The notes below the pieces were generated by a model. It made no database searches. It saw only the letters and a program-made list of their open reading frames with translations, and was not told the DNA's origin. Made by a program: the position numbers and the translations under genes. From Clostridioides mangenotii TR (GTDB lineage Bacteria; Bacillota; Clostridia; Peptostreptococcales; Peptostreptococcaceae): a DNA stretch of 64,000 nucleotides. Positions 40,095 to 51,077 of this stretch are shown one piece after another; positions within the stretch are counted from its first letter, which is position 1, and each line of letters begins with the position of its first letter. The stretch covers positions 977 through 64,976 of the forward strand of contig NZ_AXUS01000017.1 in assembly GCF_000498755.1 (NCBI RefSeq), read 5' to 3'.

Positions 40095-40517
40095 ATGCCA
40101 ACAATTAACCAGTTAATCCGTAAGAGTAGAAAAGCTATAGAGAAAAAATCAGACTCTCCAGCACTACAAAGAGGATATAACTCACTTGATAAGAGAGCTA
40201 CAGAAATAAAAGCTCCACAAAAAAGAGGAGTTTGTACATCAGTAAAAACAGTTACTCCTAAAAAACCTAACTCAGCGTTAAGAAAAGTTGCCAGAGTTAG
40301 ACTTACTAATGGTATAGAGGTTTCAGCTTATATACCAGGAGAAGGACATAACCTACAAGAACATAGTGTTGTTCTTATAAGGGGAGGAAGAGTTAAAGAC
40401 CTTCCAGGGGTTAGATACCATATATTAAGAGGAACTCTTGATACTGCTGGTGTAGAAAAAAGAATGCAGTCTAGATCAAAATATGGTGCGAAAAGACCTA
40501 AAGAAGCAAAGAAATAA
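40095..40517 (+). CDS. rpsL: Ribosomal protein uS12
   Basis: A 140-residue decoding-centre protein. [18 protein letters not shown] and [16 protein letters not shown] are standard; the Lys residues linked to streptomycin resistance (KPNSALRK loop and the loop before PGVRYH) are wild type. The ribosome binding site GGAGGTG lies seven bases upstream. It leads rpsL-rpsG-fusA-tuf. An L7Ae-like gene often found before rpsL in Firmicutes is absent. Confidence 0.97.
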   Translation: MPTINQLIRKSRKAIEKKSDSPALQRGYNSLDKRATEIKAPQKRGVCTSVKTVTPKKPNSALRKVARVRLTNGIEVSAYIPGEGHNLQEHSVVLIRGGRVKDLPGVRYHILRGTLDTAGVEKRMQSRSKYGAKRPKEAKK

Positions 40518-40643
40518 TAACTGTTTAAATTAATTATAGTTTAGGTGCTTTAAATATAGAGAAATATATTTATGGCATCACGGTATGTCAGTGCATATCG
40601 AGTACCTATGATTTAATATTTAATATTTAAGGAGGGAAGCAGA
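40518..40643 (+). promoter_or_regulatory. rpsL-rpsG spacer with possible S7 control hairpin
   Basis: A 126-base spacer with AAATATA/TATATTT (about 40551-40570) and a larger fold closed by GGTA/TACC (about 40580-40604). In E. coli the same spacer binds S7 for feedback control; here only the position and the ability to fold are seen. Confidence 0.4.
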
Positions 40644-41114
40644 ATGCCAAGAAAAGGTAATGTTCCAAAAAGAGATGTTTTACCAGATCCAATGTATGGA
40701 AGTACGGTAGTTACTAAGTTAATAAATAACTTAATGATAGATGGAAAAAGAGGGAAAGCTCAAAAGATAGTTTATGACGCTTTCGCAATAGTAGCAGATA
40801 GTACAGGAGAGGATGCTCTAGAAGTATTTGAAGCAGCTATGGAAAATATAATGCCAGTTCTAGAAGTAAAAGCTAGAAGAGTTGGTGGAGCTAACTATCA
40901 AGTGCCAATCGAGGTTAGACCTGAAAGAAGACAAACTTTAGGTTTAAGATGGTTAGTAAAATACACAAGAGATCGTGGAGAAAGAGGCATGGTTGAAAAG
41001 CTTGCTAAAGAAGTAATGGATGCAGCTAACAACACTGGAGCTTCTGTTAAGAAGAAAGAAGATACTCATAAAATGGCAGATGCTAACAGAGCGTTTGCAC
41101 ATTACAGATGGTAG
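40644..41114 (+). CDS. rpsG: Ribosomal protein uS7
   Basis: A 156-residue primary 16S-binding protein of the small-subunit head. The family pattern [19 protein letters not shown] at the N terminus and [19 protein letters not shown] in the middle is complete, ending [11 protein letters not shown]. It is followed after 52 bases by fusA. Confidence 0.97.
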   Translation: MPRKGNVPKRDVLPDPMYGSTVVTKLINNLMIDGKRGKAQKIVYDAFAIVADSTGEDALEVFEAAMENIMPVLEVKARRVGGANYQVPIEVRPERRQTLGLRWLVKYTRDRGERGMVEKLAKEVMDAANNTGASVKKKEDTHKMADANRAFAHYRW

Positions 41115-41166
41115 CATATACGGATATCTTATAAATCGATTAAGGATATCATAAGGAGGAAGGACC

Positions 41167-43239
41167 ATGGAAAGAAAATTTCCTTTGGAGAGAACAAGGA
41201 ACATAGGAATCATGGCTCATATAGATGCAGGTAAAACAACGACTACTGAAAGAATCCTGTTTTATACTGGGCAAACTCATAAAATAGGGGAGACTCATGA
41301 AGGGGCTTCTCAAATGGACTGGATGGAGCAAGAGAAGGAGAGAGGTATAACAATTACTTCTGCCGCTACTACTGCTACATGGAAAGACCATAGAATAAAT
41401 GTTATAGATACTCCAGGACACGTGGACTTTACAGTTGAGGTTGAAAGATCTCTTAGAGTTCTTGATGGTGCAGTTGCAGTATTCTGTGCTAAGAGTGGGG
41501 TTGAACCTCAATCTGAGAACGTATGGAGACAAGCAGAAACTTACGGAGTACCAAGAATAGCGTTTGTAAATAAAATGGATAGAACAGGTGCGGACTTCCT
41601 AAATGTTGTAAGCATGATGAAGGATAGATTAGCATCAAATGCTGTTCCACTACAATTACCAATAGGTAAAGAGGATTACTTTACAGGTATTGTTGATTTA
41701 ATAGAAATGAACGCAGTTATATACAAAGACGATTTAGGTGTTGATATGGAAATAACTGAGATACCTGAAGACTTAAAAGATATGGCAGCTGAGTATAGAG
41801 AAAAATTAGTTGAAGCTACTGCTGAGACTGATGAAGACTTAATGCTTAAATACCTTGAAGGTGAAGAAATCACTAATGATGAATTAAATGTTGCAATAAG
41901 AAAAGCTACGATAGCTTGTGAAATGAATCCTGTTTTCTGTGGGACTGCTTACAGAAATAAAGGTGTTCAGTTACTTATAGATGCTGTTTTAGCTTATTTA
42001 CCAGCTCCAACTGATATAGCTTCTATAAAAGGTATATTACCAGATGGAGAAGAAGCAGAAAGACATTCTTCTGATGAAGAGCCATTTTCAGCTCTTGCGT
42101 TCAAAATAATGACTGACCCATTCGTAGGTAAATTAGCATTCTTCAGAGTTTACTCTGGAACTCTAGATTCTGGATCTTATGTTCTTAACTCAACTAAAAA
42201 CAAAAGAGAAAGAATAGGTCGTATATTACAAATGCATGCGAACACTAGAGAAGAAATAACAAAAGTATTTGCGGGAGATATAGCAGCTGCTGTTGGTCTT
42301 AAAGATACTACAACAGGTGACTCTTTATGTGATGCTTCTGCGCCAATAATACTAGAATCAATGGAATTCCCTGAACCAGTTATAGATGTTGCCATAGAGC
42401 CTAAATCAAAAGCTGCTCAAGAAAAAATGGGTGTTGCTCTTCAAAAGCTTGCTGAAGAGGATCCAACTTTCAGAGTTAGAAGTGATAAGGAAACAGGACA
42501 AACTATAATCGGTGGTATGGGTGAGCTTCACCTAGAGGTTATCGTTGATAGACTTCTTAGAGAATTCAAAGTTGAAGCCAATGTTGGTGATCCACAAGTT
42601 GCCTATAGAGAAACTATTACTCAGCCAGTTGATGTTGAGCATAAGTACTCTAAACAATCAGGTGGTAGAGGTCAATACGGACACGTTAAGATCAGAGTTA
42701 ATCCACTTGAGCCAGGTGAAGGATACAAATTCGAAAACAAAACTGTTGGAGGATCTGTGCCTAAAGAGTATGTTGGACCAGTTGATCAAGGTATCCAAGG
42801 AGCAATGCACGCAGGTGTTATAGCAGGATATCCAGTTGTAGATATTGGTGTTGAACTATACGACGGATCTTACCATGAGGTTGACTCTTCAGAGATGGCC
42901 TTTAAAATGGCAGGTTCTATGGCATTCAAAGATGCTCTTAAGAAAGGTAATTCAGTACTTCTTGAGCCTTACTTCAAGGTTGAAGTTGTTACTCCAGAGG
43001 ATTACATGGGAGACGTTATGGGTGACTTAAACTCAAGAAGAGGATTAATCCAAGGAATGGAAGCTAGAAGCGGTGCTCAAGTTATAAACGCATTCGTTCC
43101 ACTTTCAGAAATGTTTGGATACTCTACAGATCTTAGATCTGCAACTCAAGGTCGTGCGACATATACTATGATATTCGACCATTATGAGCAAGTTCCATCT
43201 TCTGTAGCTAAGAAAATAGCTGAAGGAAGACAAGGATAA
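41167..43239 (+). CDS. fusA: Elongation factor G
   Basis: The 690-residue translocase GTPase. G1 is [19 protein letters not shown], switch I holds [10 protein letters not shown]3 is DTPGHVDF and G4 is NKMD. Domains II-V follow, including the domain IV motif [12 protein letters not shown] and the C-terminal [19 protein letters not shown]. There is no second EF-G copy in the window. Confidence 0.97.
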   Translation: MERKFPLERTRNIGIMAHIDAGKTTTTERILFYTGQTHKIGETHEGASQMDWMEQEKERGITITSAATTATWKDHRINVIDTPGHVDFTVEVERSLRVLDGAVAVFCAKSGVEPQSENVWRQAETYGVPRIAFVNKMDRTGADFLNVVSMMKDRLASNAVPLQLPIGKEDYFTGIVDLIEMNAVIYKDDLGVDMEITEIPEDLKDMAAEYREKLVEATAETDEDLMLKYLEGEEITNDELNVAIRKATIACEMNPVFCGTAYRNKGVQLLIDAVLAYLPAPTDIASIKGILPDGEEAERHSSDEEPFSALAFKIMTDPFVGKLAFFRVYSGTLDSGSYVLNSTKNKRERIGRILQMHANTREEITKVFAGDIAAAVGLKDTTTGDSLCDASAPIILESMEFPEPVIDVAIEPKSKAAQEKMGVALQKLAEEDPTFRVRSDKETGQTIIGGMGELHLEVIVDRLLREFKVEANVGDPQVAYRETITQPVDVEHKYSKQSGGRGQYGHVKIRVNPLEPGEGYKFENKTVGGSVPKEYVGPVDQGIQGAMHAGVIAGYPVVDIGVELYDGSYHEVDSSEMAFKMAGSMAFKDALKKGNSVLLEPYFKVEVVTPEDYMGDVMGDLNSRRGLIQGMEARSGAQVINAFVPLSEMFGYSTDLRSATQGRATYTMIFDHYEQVPSSVAKKIAEGRQG

Positions 43240-43291
43240 TAAAGTTATTAAATTTTTAATATAAAATATAGATAAAAATCTAAAAACAATG

Positions 43292-43315
43292 GCTAGGTGG
43301 TCAAAATCACCTAGC
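43292..43315 (+). other. Hairpin in the fusA-tuf spacer
   Basis: GCTAGGTG (43292-43299) pairs with CACCTAGC (43308-43315) around an 8-base loop, 27 bases before the tuf start. No T-run follows. It may protect or process the tuf message. Confidence 0.55.
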
Positions 43316-43341
43316 ATGTAAATAAAGGGAGGAAAGTAAAA

Positions 43342-44535
43342 ATGGCTAAAGCTAAATACGAAAGAACTAAGCCGCACGTTAATATAGGAACTATAGGTCA
43401 CGTTGACCACGGTAAAACTACTTTAACTGCAGCTATAACTAAAACATTACATGCTAGATATCAATTAGGAGAAGCAGTAGACTTCGCTAATATAGATAAA
43501 GCTCCAGAAGAAAGAGAAAGAGGAATCACAATATCTACAACTCACGTTGAGTATGAAACTCCAAACAGACACTACGCTCACGTTGACTGCCCAGGACATG
43601 CTGACTACGTTAAAAACATGATCACAGGAGCAGCACAAATGGACGGTGCTATATTAGTTGTTTCTGCAACTGATGGACCAATGCCTCAAACAAGAGAGCA
43701 TATAGTACTTTCAAGACAAGTTGGTGTACCATACATCGTTGTATTCTTAAACAAATGCGACATGGTAGACGACGAAGAATTATTAGAGTTAGTTGAAATG
43801 GAAGTTAGAGATCTATTATCAGAGTATGACTTCCCAGGAGATGATACTCCGATAGTTAAAGGATCAGCTTTAATGGCTCTTGAAGATCCAGATAGCGAGT
43901 GGGGAGACAAAATAGTTGACTTATTCGAGCAAATAGATGAGTATATACCATCTCCAGAAAGAGATATAGACAAAGATTTCTTAATGCCAGTTGAGGACGT
44001 ATTCTCTATAACAGGTAGAGGTACAGTTGCTACAGGTAGAGTTGAGAGAGGAATACTTAAAGTTCAAGACGAAGTAGATCTAGTAGGTCTTTCAGAAGCT
44101 CCAAGAAAGTTAATTGTAACTGGAGTAGAGATGTTTAGAAAATTACTAGACCAAGCTCAAGCTGGAGATAACATAGGAGCTCTTTTAAGAGGAATCCAAA
44201 GAGATGAGATAGAAAGAGGACAAGTTCTTTGTAAAGCTGGTTCTGTAAAAGCTCACACTAAATTCACAGCAGAAGTATACGTTCTTAAAAAAGAAGAGGG
44301 TGGAAGACATACTCCATTCTTCGATGGATACAGACCACAATTTTACTTAAGAACAACTGACGTAACAGGTGCTTGTAAATTACCAGATGGAATAGAAATG
44401 GTAATGCCTGGAGATAACGTAACAATGGAAGTAGACTTAATCAACTCAATCGCGGTAGAAGAAGGACAAAGATTCGCGATAAGAGAAGGTGGAAGAACAG
44501 TTGCTTCAGGAGTTGTTGTTTCTATAATGGAATAA
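43342..44535 (+). CDS. tuf: Elongation factor Tu
   Basis: A 397-residue GTPase that brings aminoacyl-tRNA to the ribosome: G1 [43 protein letters not shown], and the C-terminal domains with [14 protein letters not shown] and the end [11 protein letters not shown]. Strong codon bias toward few codons fits very high expression. Confidence 0.98.
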   Translation: MAKAKYERTKPHVNIGTIGHVDHGKTTLTAAITKTLHARYQLGEAVDFANIDKAPEERERGITISTTHVEYETPNRHYAHVDCPGHADYVKNMITGAAQMDGAILVVSATDGPMPQTREHIVLSRQVGVPYIVVFLNKCDMVDDEELLELVEMEVRDLLSEYDFPGDDTPIVKGSALMALEDPDSEWGDKIVDLFEQIDEYIPSPERDIDKDFLMPVEDVFSITGRGTVATGRVERGILKVQDEVDLVGLSEAPRKLIVTGVEMFRKLLDQAQAGDNIGALLRGIQRDEIERGQVLCKAGSVKAHTKFTAEVYVLKKEEGGRHTPFFDGYRPQFYLRTTDVTGACKLPDGIEMVMPGDNVTMEVDLINSIAVEEGQRFAIREGGRTVASGVVVSIME

Positions 44536-44600
44536 TTTAATTTTAAATAATTAATTATCCAATTAAACTAAAACAATATACAACTAAGTATATAATATAG

Positions 44601-44655
44601 AGGGGGTTGGACTTGGAAGTAATGTAATTTGCTTGTTAGTTCGATCCCTTTTTAT
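44601..44655 (+). terminator. tuf terminator
   Basis: An imperfect stem with G-U pairs (AGGGGGTTGGAC with GTTCGATCCCT) is followed by TTTTTATTTT. It ends the str operon. Confidence 0.75.
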
Positions 44656-44701
44656 TTTATATATGTAGCTGGTAAAACTAGAACCTAGGATTTAAAAATT
44701 G

Positions 44702-44730
44702 TTGACAATAATCTTTAAAACGTTTATACT
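44702..44730 (+). promoter_or_regulatory. S10 operon promoter
   Basis: TTGACA (44702-44707) and TATACT (44725-44730) with a 17-base spacer. The leader (44731-44987, 257 bases) includes TCGAGT/ACTCGA near 44756-44773 and other small stems, and a promoter-like TATAAT at 44834 without a good -35. It could hold an L4-type control site, but I recognise no described motif. Confidence 0.88.
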
Positions 44731-44987
44731 TATTTAGTGTTTAAAACGGATAAAGTCGAGTTCGTTACTCGATTATAATTATTTAAAAAAAGATTAAAAA
44801 AAGGTTGTAATATTGTCGGTTTTCGTTTAAAATATAATGGTATGCTAAAAAGAGGCAATATGTTAAGCAGCACCGGTAAGATGCAATTTAAAAATTGTGT
44901 TTAAGAAATTACAACACACCCGGATCAGTTTATCGGGGAAAATTGCTCGAGACGGAAACAAACAATCGAAGAAGGAGGGAAAAGAAA

Positions 44988-45299
44988 ATGGCTAAGAAGG
45001 AACAAATAAGAATAAAGCTAAAGTCATATGATCACAAATTATTAGATTTTTCAGCTGGCAAAATAGTAGATACTGTTAAAAAAGCTGGTTCACAAGTTTC
45101 AGGACCTGTGCCACTACCAACAGAGAAACAAATTATTACAATACTAAGAGCTGTGCATAAGTACAAAGACTCTAGAGAGCAATTTGAAATTAGAACTCAC
45201 AAGAGATTAATAGACATTGCTAACCCAACACCAAAAACTGTAGATTCATTAATGAGATTGGATTTACCAGCAGGTGTTGATATAGAAATAAAACTGTAA
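44988..45299 (+). CDS. rpsJ: Ribosomal protein uS10 (NusE)
   Basis: A 103-residue protein, [20 protein letters not shown] at the start and GVDIEIKL at the end; also NusE in antitermination. The ATG at 44988 follows GAAGGAGGG. A longer in-frame opening upstream is part of the leader, not the gene. First gene of S10-L3-L4-L23-L2-S19-L22-S3-L16-L29-S17. Confidence 0.97.
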   Translation: MAKKEQIRIKLKSYDHKLLDFSAGKIVDTVKKAGSQVSGPVPLPTEKQIITILRAVHKYKDSREQFEIRTHKRLIDIANPTPKTVDSLMRLDLPAGVDIEIKL

Positions 45300-45313
45300 G
45301 ACACGAAAGACAC

Positions 45314-45367
45314 CTAAGATATTATCCTATAAGGTAATAATCTTAGAATGATTACTTATAAGTAATC
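45314..45367 (+). other. Two hairpins in the rpsJ-rplC spacer
   Basis: CTAAGAT...ATCTTAG (45314-45346, with an inner TTATCC/GGTAA stem and small bulges) is followed by the 18-bp perfect palindrome GATTACTTATAAGTAATC (45350-45367). They occupy most of the 96-base spacer. No T-run follows. Confidence 0.75.
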
Positions 45368-45395
45368 CGCTGTAAGAATTATAGGAGGTGCTAAT

Positions 45396-46025
45396 ATGAA
45401 TGGAATATTAGGGAAAAAAATAGGTATGACACAAGTATTCACTGAGGGTGGAGTTGTAATACCAGTAACTGCTATAGAAGCAGGACCAGTAGTTGTAACA
45501 CAAATCAAAACAGTTGATAAAGATGGTTATAACGCTATACAAGTTGGTTATCAAGAAGCTAAAGAGAAATCTTTAAACAAACCACAAAAAGGTCACTTAG
45601 CTGCTGCTAATACTTTAAAGAAACACCTAAAAGAATTCAGAGTAGATTCAGTTGATGGATTTGAAGTAGGTCAAGAGCTTAAAGCTGATGTGTTAGAAGA
45701 AGGAATAAAAGTAGACGTATGTGGTATATCTAAAGGTAAAGGGTTCCAAGGCCCAATAAAGAGACATGGTCAAAGTAGAGGTCCTGAATCACATGGTTCT
45801 AGATATCACAGAAGACCAGGATCTATGGGAGCGGCTTCTTATCCAGGTAGAGTATTTAAAAACAAAAAACTTGCTGGACACATGGGTAGTGTTAGAGTAA
45901 CAATCCAAAACTTAGAGCTTGTAAGAGTAGACGCTGACAAGAATTTAATCTTAGTTAAGGGTGCTATACCAGGACCAAAAGGTTCAGTAGTAACTATAAA
46001 AACAGCTATAAAAAGCTCTAATTAA
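45396..46025 (+). CDS. rplC: Ribosomal protein uL3
   Basis: A 209-residue 23S-binding protein beginning [13 protein letters not shown] and containing the long loop region [20 protein letters not shown] that reaches toward the peptidyl transferase centre. The AGGAGG site is eight bases upstream of the ATG. Confidence 0.97.
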   Translation: MNGILGKKIGMTQVFTEGGVVIPVTAIEAGPVVVTQIKTVDKDGYNAIQVGYQEAKEKSLNKPQKGHLAAANTLKKHLKEFRVDSVDGFEVGQELKADVLEEGIKVDVCGISKGKGFQGPIKRHGQSRGPESHGSRYHRRPGSMGAASYPGRVFKNKKLAGHMGSVRVTIQNLELVRVDADKNLILVKGAIPGPKGSVVTIKTAIKSSN

Positions 46026-46053
46026 TTGACTCAAAGAGAAAGGAGGAATAACA

Positions 46054-46677
46054 ATGCCAAAATTAAACGTACTTAATGTTGCTGGGCAAAACGTTGGAGA
46101 AATAGAATTAACTGATACTATATTTAATGTAGAAGTTAATGAGCATATATTATACGAAGTTGTAAAAAATCAATTAGCAAACAAGAGACAAGGTAACCAA
46201 TCAGCTAAGACAAGATCAGAAGTTAGAGGCGGAGGAAGAAAACCTTGGAGACAAAAAGGAACAGGTAGAGCAAGACAAGGTTCTACTAGATCTGTACAAT
46301 GGGTAGGTGGAGGAGTTGCTTTTGCACCTAAGCCAAGAAGTTACAGATACACTTTACCTAAGAAGGTAAGAAGATTAGCTATGAAGAGTGCTTTAACAAC
46401 TAAAGTTCAAAATAGCGAAATAATAATACTTGATCAATTAAACATGGACGCTCCAAAAACTAAAGAGTTCGCGCAAATATTAAAAAATATAAACGCTAAC
46501 AGAAAAGCTTTAGTTGTAACAGCTGAGAAAAACGAAAATGTTATAAAATCAGCTAGAAATATAGAGGGTGTTCAAACTAGTTTAGTAAATACACTAAATG
46601 TTTATGATATATTAAAGTATGATTCATTTATAATCACTACAGATGCAGTTAAAAAAGTGGAGGAGGTGTACGCATAA
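46054..46677 (+). CDS. rplD: Ribosomal protein uL4
   Basis: A 207-residue protein whose extended basic loop ([20 protein letters not shown], about residues 62-81) lines the exit tunnel near macrolide-binding rRNA; no insertion or change is obvious there. In several bacteria L4 also represses its own operon. The stop overlaps the rplW start by one base (TAATG). Confidence 0.97.
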   Translation: MPKLNVLNVAGQNVGEIELTDTIFNVEVNEHILYEVVKNQLANKRQGNQSAKTRSEVRGGGRKPWRQKGTGRARQGSTRSVQWVGGGVAFAPKPRSYRYTLPKKVRRLAMKSALTTKVQNSEIIILDQLNMDAPKTKEFAQILKNINANRKALVVTAEKNENVIKSARNIEGVQTSLVNTLNVYDILKYDSFIITTDAVKKVEEVYA

Positions 46678-46967
46678 TGACTAATCCACATGATATAGTT
46701 ATAAAACCTGTCGTTACTGAAAGAAGTATGGAAGAGATGGGCGAAAAGAAATATACTTTTGTTGTTGCAAAGACTGCAAACAAAACTGAAATAAAAAAAG
46801 CAGTAGAAAAAATATTCGGAGTTGACGTTGATAAAGTAAATACACTTAACTACGATGGAAAAATGAAAAGAATGGGTAAAACAGAAGGAAGAACAACAGG
46901 ATTCAAGAAGGCAGTTGTTAAGTTAGCTGCAGAGAGCAAAGAAATAGAGTTTTTCCAAGGAATGTAA
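46677..46967 (+). CDS. rplW: Ribosomal protein uL23
   Basis: A 96-residue protein at the tunnel exit, where SRP and trigger factor dock. It begins NPHDIVIKPVVTERS and contains VAKTANKTEIKKAVEKIFGV and the basic GRTTGFKKA loop. It starts inside the rplD stop codon, coupling their translation. Confidence 0.96.
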   Translation: MTNPHDIVIKPVVTERSMEEMGEKKYTFVVAKTANKTEIKKAVEKIFGVDVDKVNTLNYDGKMKRMGKTEGRTTGFKKAVVKLAAESKEIEFFQGM

Positions 46968-46996
46968 TATCCTAGTAAAAAAAGGAGGGAAATCAT

Positions 46997-47827
46997 ATGG
47001 CTATTAAAAAGTTTAGACCTACTTCTCCTGCCTTAAGACAGATGACAGTTGTAATTTCTGATGACATAACAACTAATCAACCAGAGAAATCTCTTTTAGT
47101 TTCGCTAAAAAAGAATTCTGGTAGAAATGCTCACGGAAAGATAACTATCCGTCACAGAGGTGGAGGACAAAAGAGAAAATACAGAATAATAGATTTTAAA
47201 AGAAATAAAGATGGAATACCTGCTAAGGTATCCACTATAGAATACGATCCAAACAGAACAGCTAATATAGCACTTTTAAACTACTCAGATGGTGAAAAGA
47301 GATATATACTAGCTCCAGTTGGAATAAAAGTTGGAGACACATTATTATCAGGGCAAGGTGCGGATATTAAACCAGGAAACTGTTTAGCATTCAAAGACCT
47401 ACCAGTTGGTACTGTTGTTCACAATATAGAGTTAAAACCTGGTAAAGGTGCCCAATTAGTTAGATCTGCAGGAGTTTCTGCACAGTTCATGGCTAAAGAA
47501 GGTAAAAAAGCACTTCTTAGATTACCATCAGGTGAAATGAGATACGTAAGTGTTGAATGTAAAGCTACTATAGGACAAGTTGGAAATACTGAACACGGAA
47601 ACGAAGTAATCGGTAAAGCCGGTAGAAAAAGACATATGGGTATCAGACCTACAGTAAGAGGATCTGTAATGAATCCTAACGACCATCCACACGGTGGAGG
47701 GGAAGGTAGATCTCCAATAGGTAGACCGTCTCCTGTTACTCCATGGGGTAAACCAGCTCTTGGATACAAAACTAGAAAGAAAAATAAAGCTTCTAATAAG
47801 TTAATCGTATCAGGAAGAACGAAGTAA
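46997..47827 (+). CDS. rplB: Ribosomal protein uL2
   Basis: A 276-residue core protein needed for subunit joining and peptidyl transfer. Signatures include [22 protein letters not shown] and the C-terminal [19 protein letters not shown], with its conserved His, near residues 217-235. Confidence 0.98.
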   Translation: MAIKKFRPTSPALRQMTVVISDDITTNQPEKSLLVSLKKNSGRNAHGKITIRHRGGGQKRKYRIIDFKRNKDGIPAKVSTIEYDPNRTANIALLNYSDGEKRYILAPVGIKVGDTLLSGQGADIKPGNCLAFKDLPVGTVVHNIELKPGKGAQLVRSAGVSAQFMAKEGKKALLRLPSGEMRYVSVECKATIGQVGNTEHGNEVIGKAGRKRHMGIRPTVRGSVMNPNDHPHGGGEGRSPIGRPSPVTPWGKPALGYKTRKKNKASNKLIVSGRTK

Positions 47828-47857
47828 TAATATTTTTACCGGAAAGGAGGACTTTAA

Positions 47858-48139
47858 ATGTCAAGATCAACTAAAAAAGGACCTTTTGTCCATGCGAGAC
47901 TTCTAAAAAAAATAGAAAACATGAACGCTAGCGGTAACAAAGAAGTTATCAAGACTTGGTCAAGATCTTCAACAATATTCCCACAAATGGTTGAGCATAC
48001 AATTGCTGTTCACGATGGAAGAAAACACATTCCAGTTTTCGTAACTGAGGATATGGTTGGACATAAGTTAGGCGAGTTCGTGTCTACAAGAACTTTCAGA
48101 GGACATAAAGACGACGAAAAGTCTAATAAAAGAAAATAA
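47858..48139 (+). CDS. rpsS: Ribosomal protein uS19
   Basis: A 93-residue protein of the 30S head: [20 protein letters not shown] and [20 protein letters not shown], ending in a basic tail. AAAGGAGG precedes the start. Confidence 0.97.
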   Translation: MSRSTKKGPFVHARLLKKIENMNASGNKEVIKTWSRSSTIFPQMVEHTIAVHDGRKHIPVFVTEDMVGHKLGEFVSTRTFRGHKDDEKSNKRK

Positions 48140-48172
48140 TTAAGTTAGATTTGAGAAAGGAGGAATTCAAAA

Positions 48173-48547
48173 ATGGCTAAAAAGCAAGTAGAAGTGGAAG
48201 TAGAAAAAAAAGCAATAGCTACTGCGAAATACGTACGAGTAACTGCTAGAAAAGCTGGTGAAGTATGTGAGCTTGTAAGAGGGAAAGACGTAAACGAAGC
48301 TTTAGCGATATTAAAGTATACTCCAAGAAAAGCTGCTACAATATTAGCTAAAGCTGTTAAATCAGCAAAGGCTAATGCAGAAAACAACCACGAAATGGAC
48401 GTGGATAATTTATATATAGCATCAATAGTTGCAAACCAAGGACCAACTATGAAGAGATTCATGCCTAGAGCTATGGGTCGTGCTACTACAATTAGAAAAA
48501 GAACTTCTCATATAGAGGTAGTTGTTAAGGAAAAGAATAATAAGTAG
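48173..48547 (+). CDS. rplV: Ribosomal protein uL22
   Basis: A 124-residue protein whose beta-hairpin reaches into the exit tunnel. AKYVRVTARKAGEVCELVRG and GPTMKRFMPRAMGRATTIRK are present. The N terminus has about 13 extra residues rich in Val, Glu and Lys before the family core. Confidence 0.96.
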   Translation: MAKKQVEVEVEKKAIATAKYVRVTARKAGEVCELVRGKDVNEALAILKYTPRKAATILAKAVKSAKANAENNHEMDVDNLYIASIVANQGPTMKRFMPRAMGRATTIRKRTSHIEVVVKEKNNK

Positions 48548-48563
48548 ATAGGAGGGATAGTAA

Positions 48564-49379
48564 ATGGGTCAAAAGGTTAATCCACACGGACTGAGAGTCG
48601 GTGTAATTAAAGATTGGGATTCAAGATGGTTCGCGAATGATAGCAAAGAGTTCGGAAGCTTGTTATTAGAAGACCACAACATACGTAAATTCTTAAAGAA
48701 GAGATTATATTCATCTGGAGTTGCGAAAATAGAAATAGAAAGATCAGCTAACAAAATCAAAATGGATTTACACGTTGCTAAGCCTGGTGTAGTTATAGGA
48801 AAAGCTGGAGCTGGAATAGAGGCACTAAAAGCTGAACTTGAAAAAATGACTAAGAAAACTATTATAGTTAACATAATCGAAGTTAGAAATACAGACAAAA
48901 ATGCACAATTAGTTGCTGAGAATGTTGCATTAGCTATAGAAAGAAGGGTAGCCTTCAGAAGAGCGATGAAACAAGCTATACAAAGAGCAATGAAATCTGG
49001 AGCAAAAGGTATAAAAATATCTACTTCAGGAAGAGTTGGTGGAGCTGAGATGGCCAGAACTGAAGGATACAGTGAAGGAAATGTGCCACTGCATACTTTA
49101 AGAGCTGACATAGACTATGGTTTTGCTGAAGCTAACACAACTTACGGAAAAATCGGTGTAAAAGTTTGGATATGTCACGGTGAAATATTACCAAGCAAAG
49201 ACGGATTTAACCCTAGAGTTAAAGAAGAAAGAAAAGACAACAGAAGAAACGACAGAAGAGATAATAAAAGAAACACTAGAGGAAATGATAGAGGTAACTA
49301 CAGAGGACAAAAACCTCAAGGACAAAGACCTCAAGGATCAAGACCTCAAGGACAAAGAACTGAAAACAAAGGAAACTAA
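48564..49379 (+). CDS. rpsC: Ribosomal protein uS3 with long basic C-terminal extension
   Basis: The core (about residues 1-215) has the KH domain [16 protein letters not shown] and the C-terminal [21 protein letters not shown], together lining the mRNA entry site. The total is 271 residues; the last 50 or so form an Asn/Arg/Asp-rich, then Pro-Gln-Gly-repeat tail ([15 protein letters not shown]) coded by 15-base tandem units near 49312-49356. The tail is probably disordered and RNA-binding. Confidence 0.96.
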   Translation: MGQKVNPHGLRVGVIKDWDSRWFANDSKEFGSLLLEDHNIRKFLKKRLYSSGVAKIEIERSANKIKMDLHVAKPGVVIGKAGAGIEALKAELEKMTKKTIIVNIIEVRNTDKNAQLVAENVALAIERRVAFRRAMKQAIQRAMKSGAKGIKISTSGRVGGAEMARTEGYSEGNVPLHTLRADIDYGFAEANTTYGKIGVKVWICHGEILPSKDGFNPRVKEERKDNRRNDRRDNKRNTRGNDRGNYRGQKPQGQRPQGSRPQGQRTENKGN

Positions 49380-49415
49380 TAATAAGTAAGGTTCGAGGAA
49401 GGAGGAAAGATACTC

Positions 49416-49847
49416 ATGTTAATGCCAAAAAGAGTAAAGCGTCGTAGAGTTCATAGAGGAAGCTTAGCAGGTAAAGCTCAAAAAGGTAACACAGTTAGTT
49501 ACGGTGAGTATGGTTTAGTTGCTTTAGAAGCTTCATGGATAACTTCTAACCAAATAGAAGCAGCCAGAATAGCGATGACTAGATATATAAAAAGAGGGGG
49601 TAAGGTTTGGATAAAGATATTCCCTCACAAACCAGTAACAAGAAAACCTGCAGAGACTCGTATGGGTGCCGGTAAAGGTTCACCAGAGTATTGGGTAGCT
49701 GTAGTTAAGCCAGGAAGAGTAATGTTTGAATTAGCAGGTGTACCAGAGGACAAAGCTAGAGAGGCTATGAGACTTGCTATGCACAAGTTACCAATAAAAT
49801 GTAAATTCGTTAAAAAAGAAGATTTAGAAGTAAAGGGTGGTGAATAG
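49416..49847 (+). CDS. rplP: Ribosomal protein uL16
   Basis: A 143-residue protein near the A site. [15 protein letters not shown] is the normal Firmicutes start, and [20 protein letters not shown] follows. The stop codon is two bases before the rpmC start. Confidence 0.97.
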   Translation: MLMPKRVKRRRVHRGSLAGKAQKGNTVSYGEYGLVALEASWITSNQIEAARIAMTRYIKRGGKVWIKIFPHKPVTRKPAETRMGAGKGSPEYWVAVVKPGRVMFELAGVPEDKAREAMRLAMHKLPIKCKFVKKEDLEVKGGE

Positions 49848-49848
49848 G

Positions 49849-50052
49849 ATGAAAGCTAAAGAACTAAGAGATTTAACAAGTGAAGAGCTTCTAAGTAAAT
49901 TAGACGACTTCAAAAGCGAACTATTTAGCTTAAGATTCCAATTAGCTACTGGTCAATTAGAGAACACATCTAGAATAAAGTTTGTTAAGAAAGATATAGC
50001 AAAAGTAAAGACTGTTCTTGCTGAAAGAAAGTTAAACGAAACTAGAGCTTAA
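49849..50052 (+). CDS. rpmC: Ribosomal protein uL29
   Basis: A 67-residue helical hairpin at the tunnel exit: [20 protein letters not shown] and [15 protein letters not shown]. The ATG at 49849 follows the rplP stop closely and matches family length; the earlier in-frame GTG at 49837 lies inside rplP. Confidence 0.95.
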   Translation: MKAKELRDLTSEELLSKLDDFKSELFSLRFQLATGQLENTSRIKFVKKDIAKVKTVLAERKLNETRA

Positions 50053-50074
50053 ATTGGAAAGGAGGCTTTTAAAC

Positions 50075-50329
50075 ATGGAAAGAAATAGTAGAAAAGTTAG
50101 AGTAGGCCGTGTTGTTAGTGATAAAATGGATAAAACTATAGTTGTTGCTGTAGAAGACTTCGTACGTCATCCATTATACAATAAACGTGTTAAGAGAACT
50201 AAAAAGTTTAAAGCACATGATGAGAAGAATATATGTAACATCGGAGATAGAGTAAGAATAATGGAAACTAGACCTTTATCTAAAGATAAGAGATTTAGAT
50301 TAGTTGAAGTTGTAGAGAAGGTTAAATAG
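50075..50329 (+). CDS. rpsQ: Ribosomal protein uS17
   Basis: An 84-residue primary 16S-binding protein: [40 protein letters not shown]. The ATG at 50075 sits nine bases after GGAGG; the in-frame TTG at 50054 lies upstream of that site and is rejected. Confidence 0.96.
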   Translation: MERNSRKVRVGRVVSDKMDKTIVVAVEDFVRHPLYNKRVKRTKKFKAHDEKNICNIGDRVRIMETRPLSKDKRFRLVEVVEKVK

Positions 50330-50354
50330 TTTTTGAAGAAGGAGGGATTACGAT

Positions 50355-50723
50355 ATGATACAACAAGAATCACGTCTAAGAGTAGCTGATAACTCAGGTG
50401 CAAAAGAAATATTGTGTATACGTGTTTTAGGTGGAACTAAGAGAAAATATGCTAATATAGGCGACGTAATTGTTGCAAGTGTTAAAAGTGCAACACCCGG
50501 TGGAGTTGTAAAAAAAGGTAAGGTTGTTAGAGCTGTTATAGTTAGAACAAAATCAGGCGTAAGACGTAATGATGGAAGCTACATTTCATTCGACGAGAAT
50601 GCAGCAGTTATAATAAAAGATGACAAGACTCCAGTAGGGACTCGTATATTCGGGCCTGTTGCTAGAGAGTTAAGAGACAATGAATTTATGAAAATAGTTT
50701 CTCTTGCTCCGGAAGTACTATAA
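50355..50723 (+). CDS. rplN: Ribosomal protein uL14
   Basis: A 122-residue intersubunit-bridge protein, starting [20 protein letters not shown] and ending [12 protein letters not shown], full length. Confidence 0.97.
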   Translation: MIQQESRLRVADNSGAKEILCIRVLGGTKRKYANIGDVIVASVKSATPGGVVKKGKVVRAVIVRTKSGVRRNDGSYISFDENAAVIIKDDKTPVGTRIFGPVARELRDNEFMKIVSLAPEVL

Positions 50724-50743
50724 TTAAGGAGGTGCAATAGGAC

Positions 50744-51052
50744 ATGATGCGTGTTAAAAAAGGTGATACAGTTGTTGTTATAGCAGGAAAAGATAAAGGC
50801 AAAAAAGGTTTAGTTTTAAACATAGACGTTAAAAACGATAAAGTTTTAGTAGAAGGCGTAAACGTAATAACTAAACATCAAAAGCCAAGCGCTACTAATC
50901 AACAAGGTGGAATAATAAATAAAGAAGCTCCAATTCATATATCTAACGTAATGCCATTTGACTCTGAAACTGGAAAAGGTACAAGAGTTAAACACGAAGT
51001 TAAGGATGGTAAAAAAGTAAGAGTATCAGTTAAGAGCGGAAAAGAAATATAA
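50744..51052 (+). CDS. rplX: Ribosomal protein uL24
   Basis: A 102-residue KOW protein that starts large-subunit assembly: [33 protein letters not shown]. Two ATGs stand in tandem at 50744 and 50747; either may serve. Confidence 0.96.
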   Translation: MMRVKKGDTVVVIAGKDKGKKGLVLNIDVKNDKVLVEGVNVITKHQKPSATNQQGGIINKEAPIHISNVMPFDSETGKGTRVKHEVKDGKKVRVSVKSGKEI

Positions 51053-51077
51053 TATAGCTTGAAAGGAGGGACCTTAA

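Noticed and set aside
44895-44987. N-terminal extension of rpsJ
   Set aside because: The frame is open by chance in the leader; the GGAGGG site and the S10 family start fix the ATG at 44988.
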